Part shown: piece after piece, positions 13,459-13,506 of the stretch | Position numbering within the stretch: the first letter of the stretch is position 1 | How the letters are laid out: the number at the start of each line of letters is the position of its first letter | The notes under the pieces: generated by a model | Databases searched by the model: none | The model's input: the letters and a program-made list of their open reading frames with translations, nothing else | Told to the model about the DNA's origin: nothing | Position numbers and translations under genes: made by a program | Source of the DNA: an uncultured Clostridia bacterium | GTDB taxonomy: Bacteria; Bacillota; Clostridia; Oscillospirales; CAG-272 | Assembly: GCA_904501765.1 (NCBI GenBank) | Contig: CAJGCM010000047.1 | Coordinates: 1-13,506, forward strand | DNA length: 13,506 nt | Direction of reading: 5' to 3'

Positions 13459-13506
13459 GCGGTAGGCCCCTGGCCCTATCCCCTGCCGGTCCGCCGGCCC
13501 CGTCCC
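13457..13506. other. GC-rich right terminal region
   Basis: Fifty non-coding, C-rich bases with two small hairpins: 13463-13468 with 13472-13478 (one bulge), and GCCGG 13485-13489 with CCGGC 13494-13498. In phi29-like phages the replication origin lies at the extreme end. The last bases here are not complementary to the first bases of the window, so no terminal inverted repeat is visible and the true ends may be missing. Confidence 0.4.

Noticed and set aside
1..13506. CRISPR array, tRNA genes, integrase, stop-codon reassignment
   Set aside because: No spaced direct repeats, no cloverleaf that I could recognise, no recombinase motifs, and all main genes read through without in-frame stops under the standard bacterial code.

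Overview
This window looks like an almost complete genome of a very small phi29-like podovirus (Salasmaviridae-type, with protein-primed linear DNA). The pairing of a terminal protein gene with a phi29-type family B DNA polymerase shows this. So does the late order scaffold, capsid, tail knob, portal, lower collar, receptor-binding protein, holin, lysin, packaging ATPase. Strong AAGGAGG ribosome binding sites, TTGACA/TATAAT promoters, a LysM protein and a CHAP-containing lysin point to a Gram-positive host, probably a gut Firmicute. The host is inferred, not seen. I found no tRNA, integrase, CRISPR, insertion sequence or sign of recoded stop codons.

Layout. Bases 1-147 are a non-coding left end holding the terminator of the late operon. 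Bases 148-9414 are the late operon on the minus strand, read right to left: scaffold, major capsid, tail knob (gp9-like), portal (gp10-like), lower collar (gp11-like), a large SGNH-hydrolase receptor-binding protein, holin, a stand-alone LysM protein, a CHAP plus lysozyme lysin, and the packaging ATPase (gp16-like). Bases 9415-9607 are a divergent control region with back-to-back promoters, a large inverted repeat between their -35 boxes and a palindrome at the late start site. Bases 9608-13263 are the early operon on the plus strand: three tiny genes of unknown function, a probable single-strand DNA-binding protein after a triple hairpin, another small gene, the terminal protein and the DNA polymerase. 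Bases 13264-13506 hold a strong promoter, a structured non-coding RNA of about 160 nt ending in a terminator, and a GC-rich end.

The early genes copy the linear genome from its protein-capped ends. The late genes build the prohead, neck and tail, recognise and pierce the host, package DNA and lyse the cell. The RNA at the right end sits where phi29 encodes its packaging RNA (pRNA) and can be folded by hand into a similar three-way junction, so I propose it is a divergent pRNA working with the ATPase and portal.

The most unusual points are these. (1) The candidate pRNA carries 12 nt complementary to the ribosome binding site of the first early gene, with near matches at the SSB and scaffold genes. 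(2) The pRNA promoter and the late promoter share the palindromic core AACAGTTGTT. (3) Three hairpins stand back to back ahead of the SSB gene. (4) The lysin is split, with LysM on its own polypeptide. (5) The gene set is very compact, with no recognisable p4, p6 or p1 genes. All family assignments come from motif reading and memory of phi29, with no database search.
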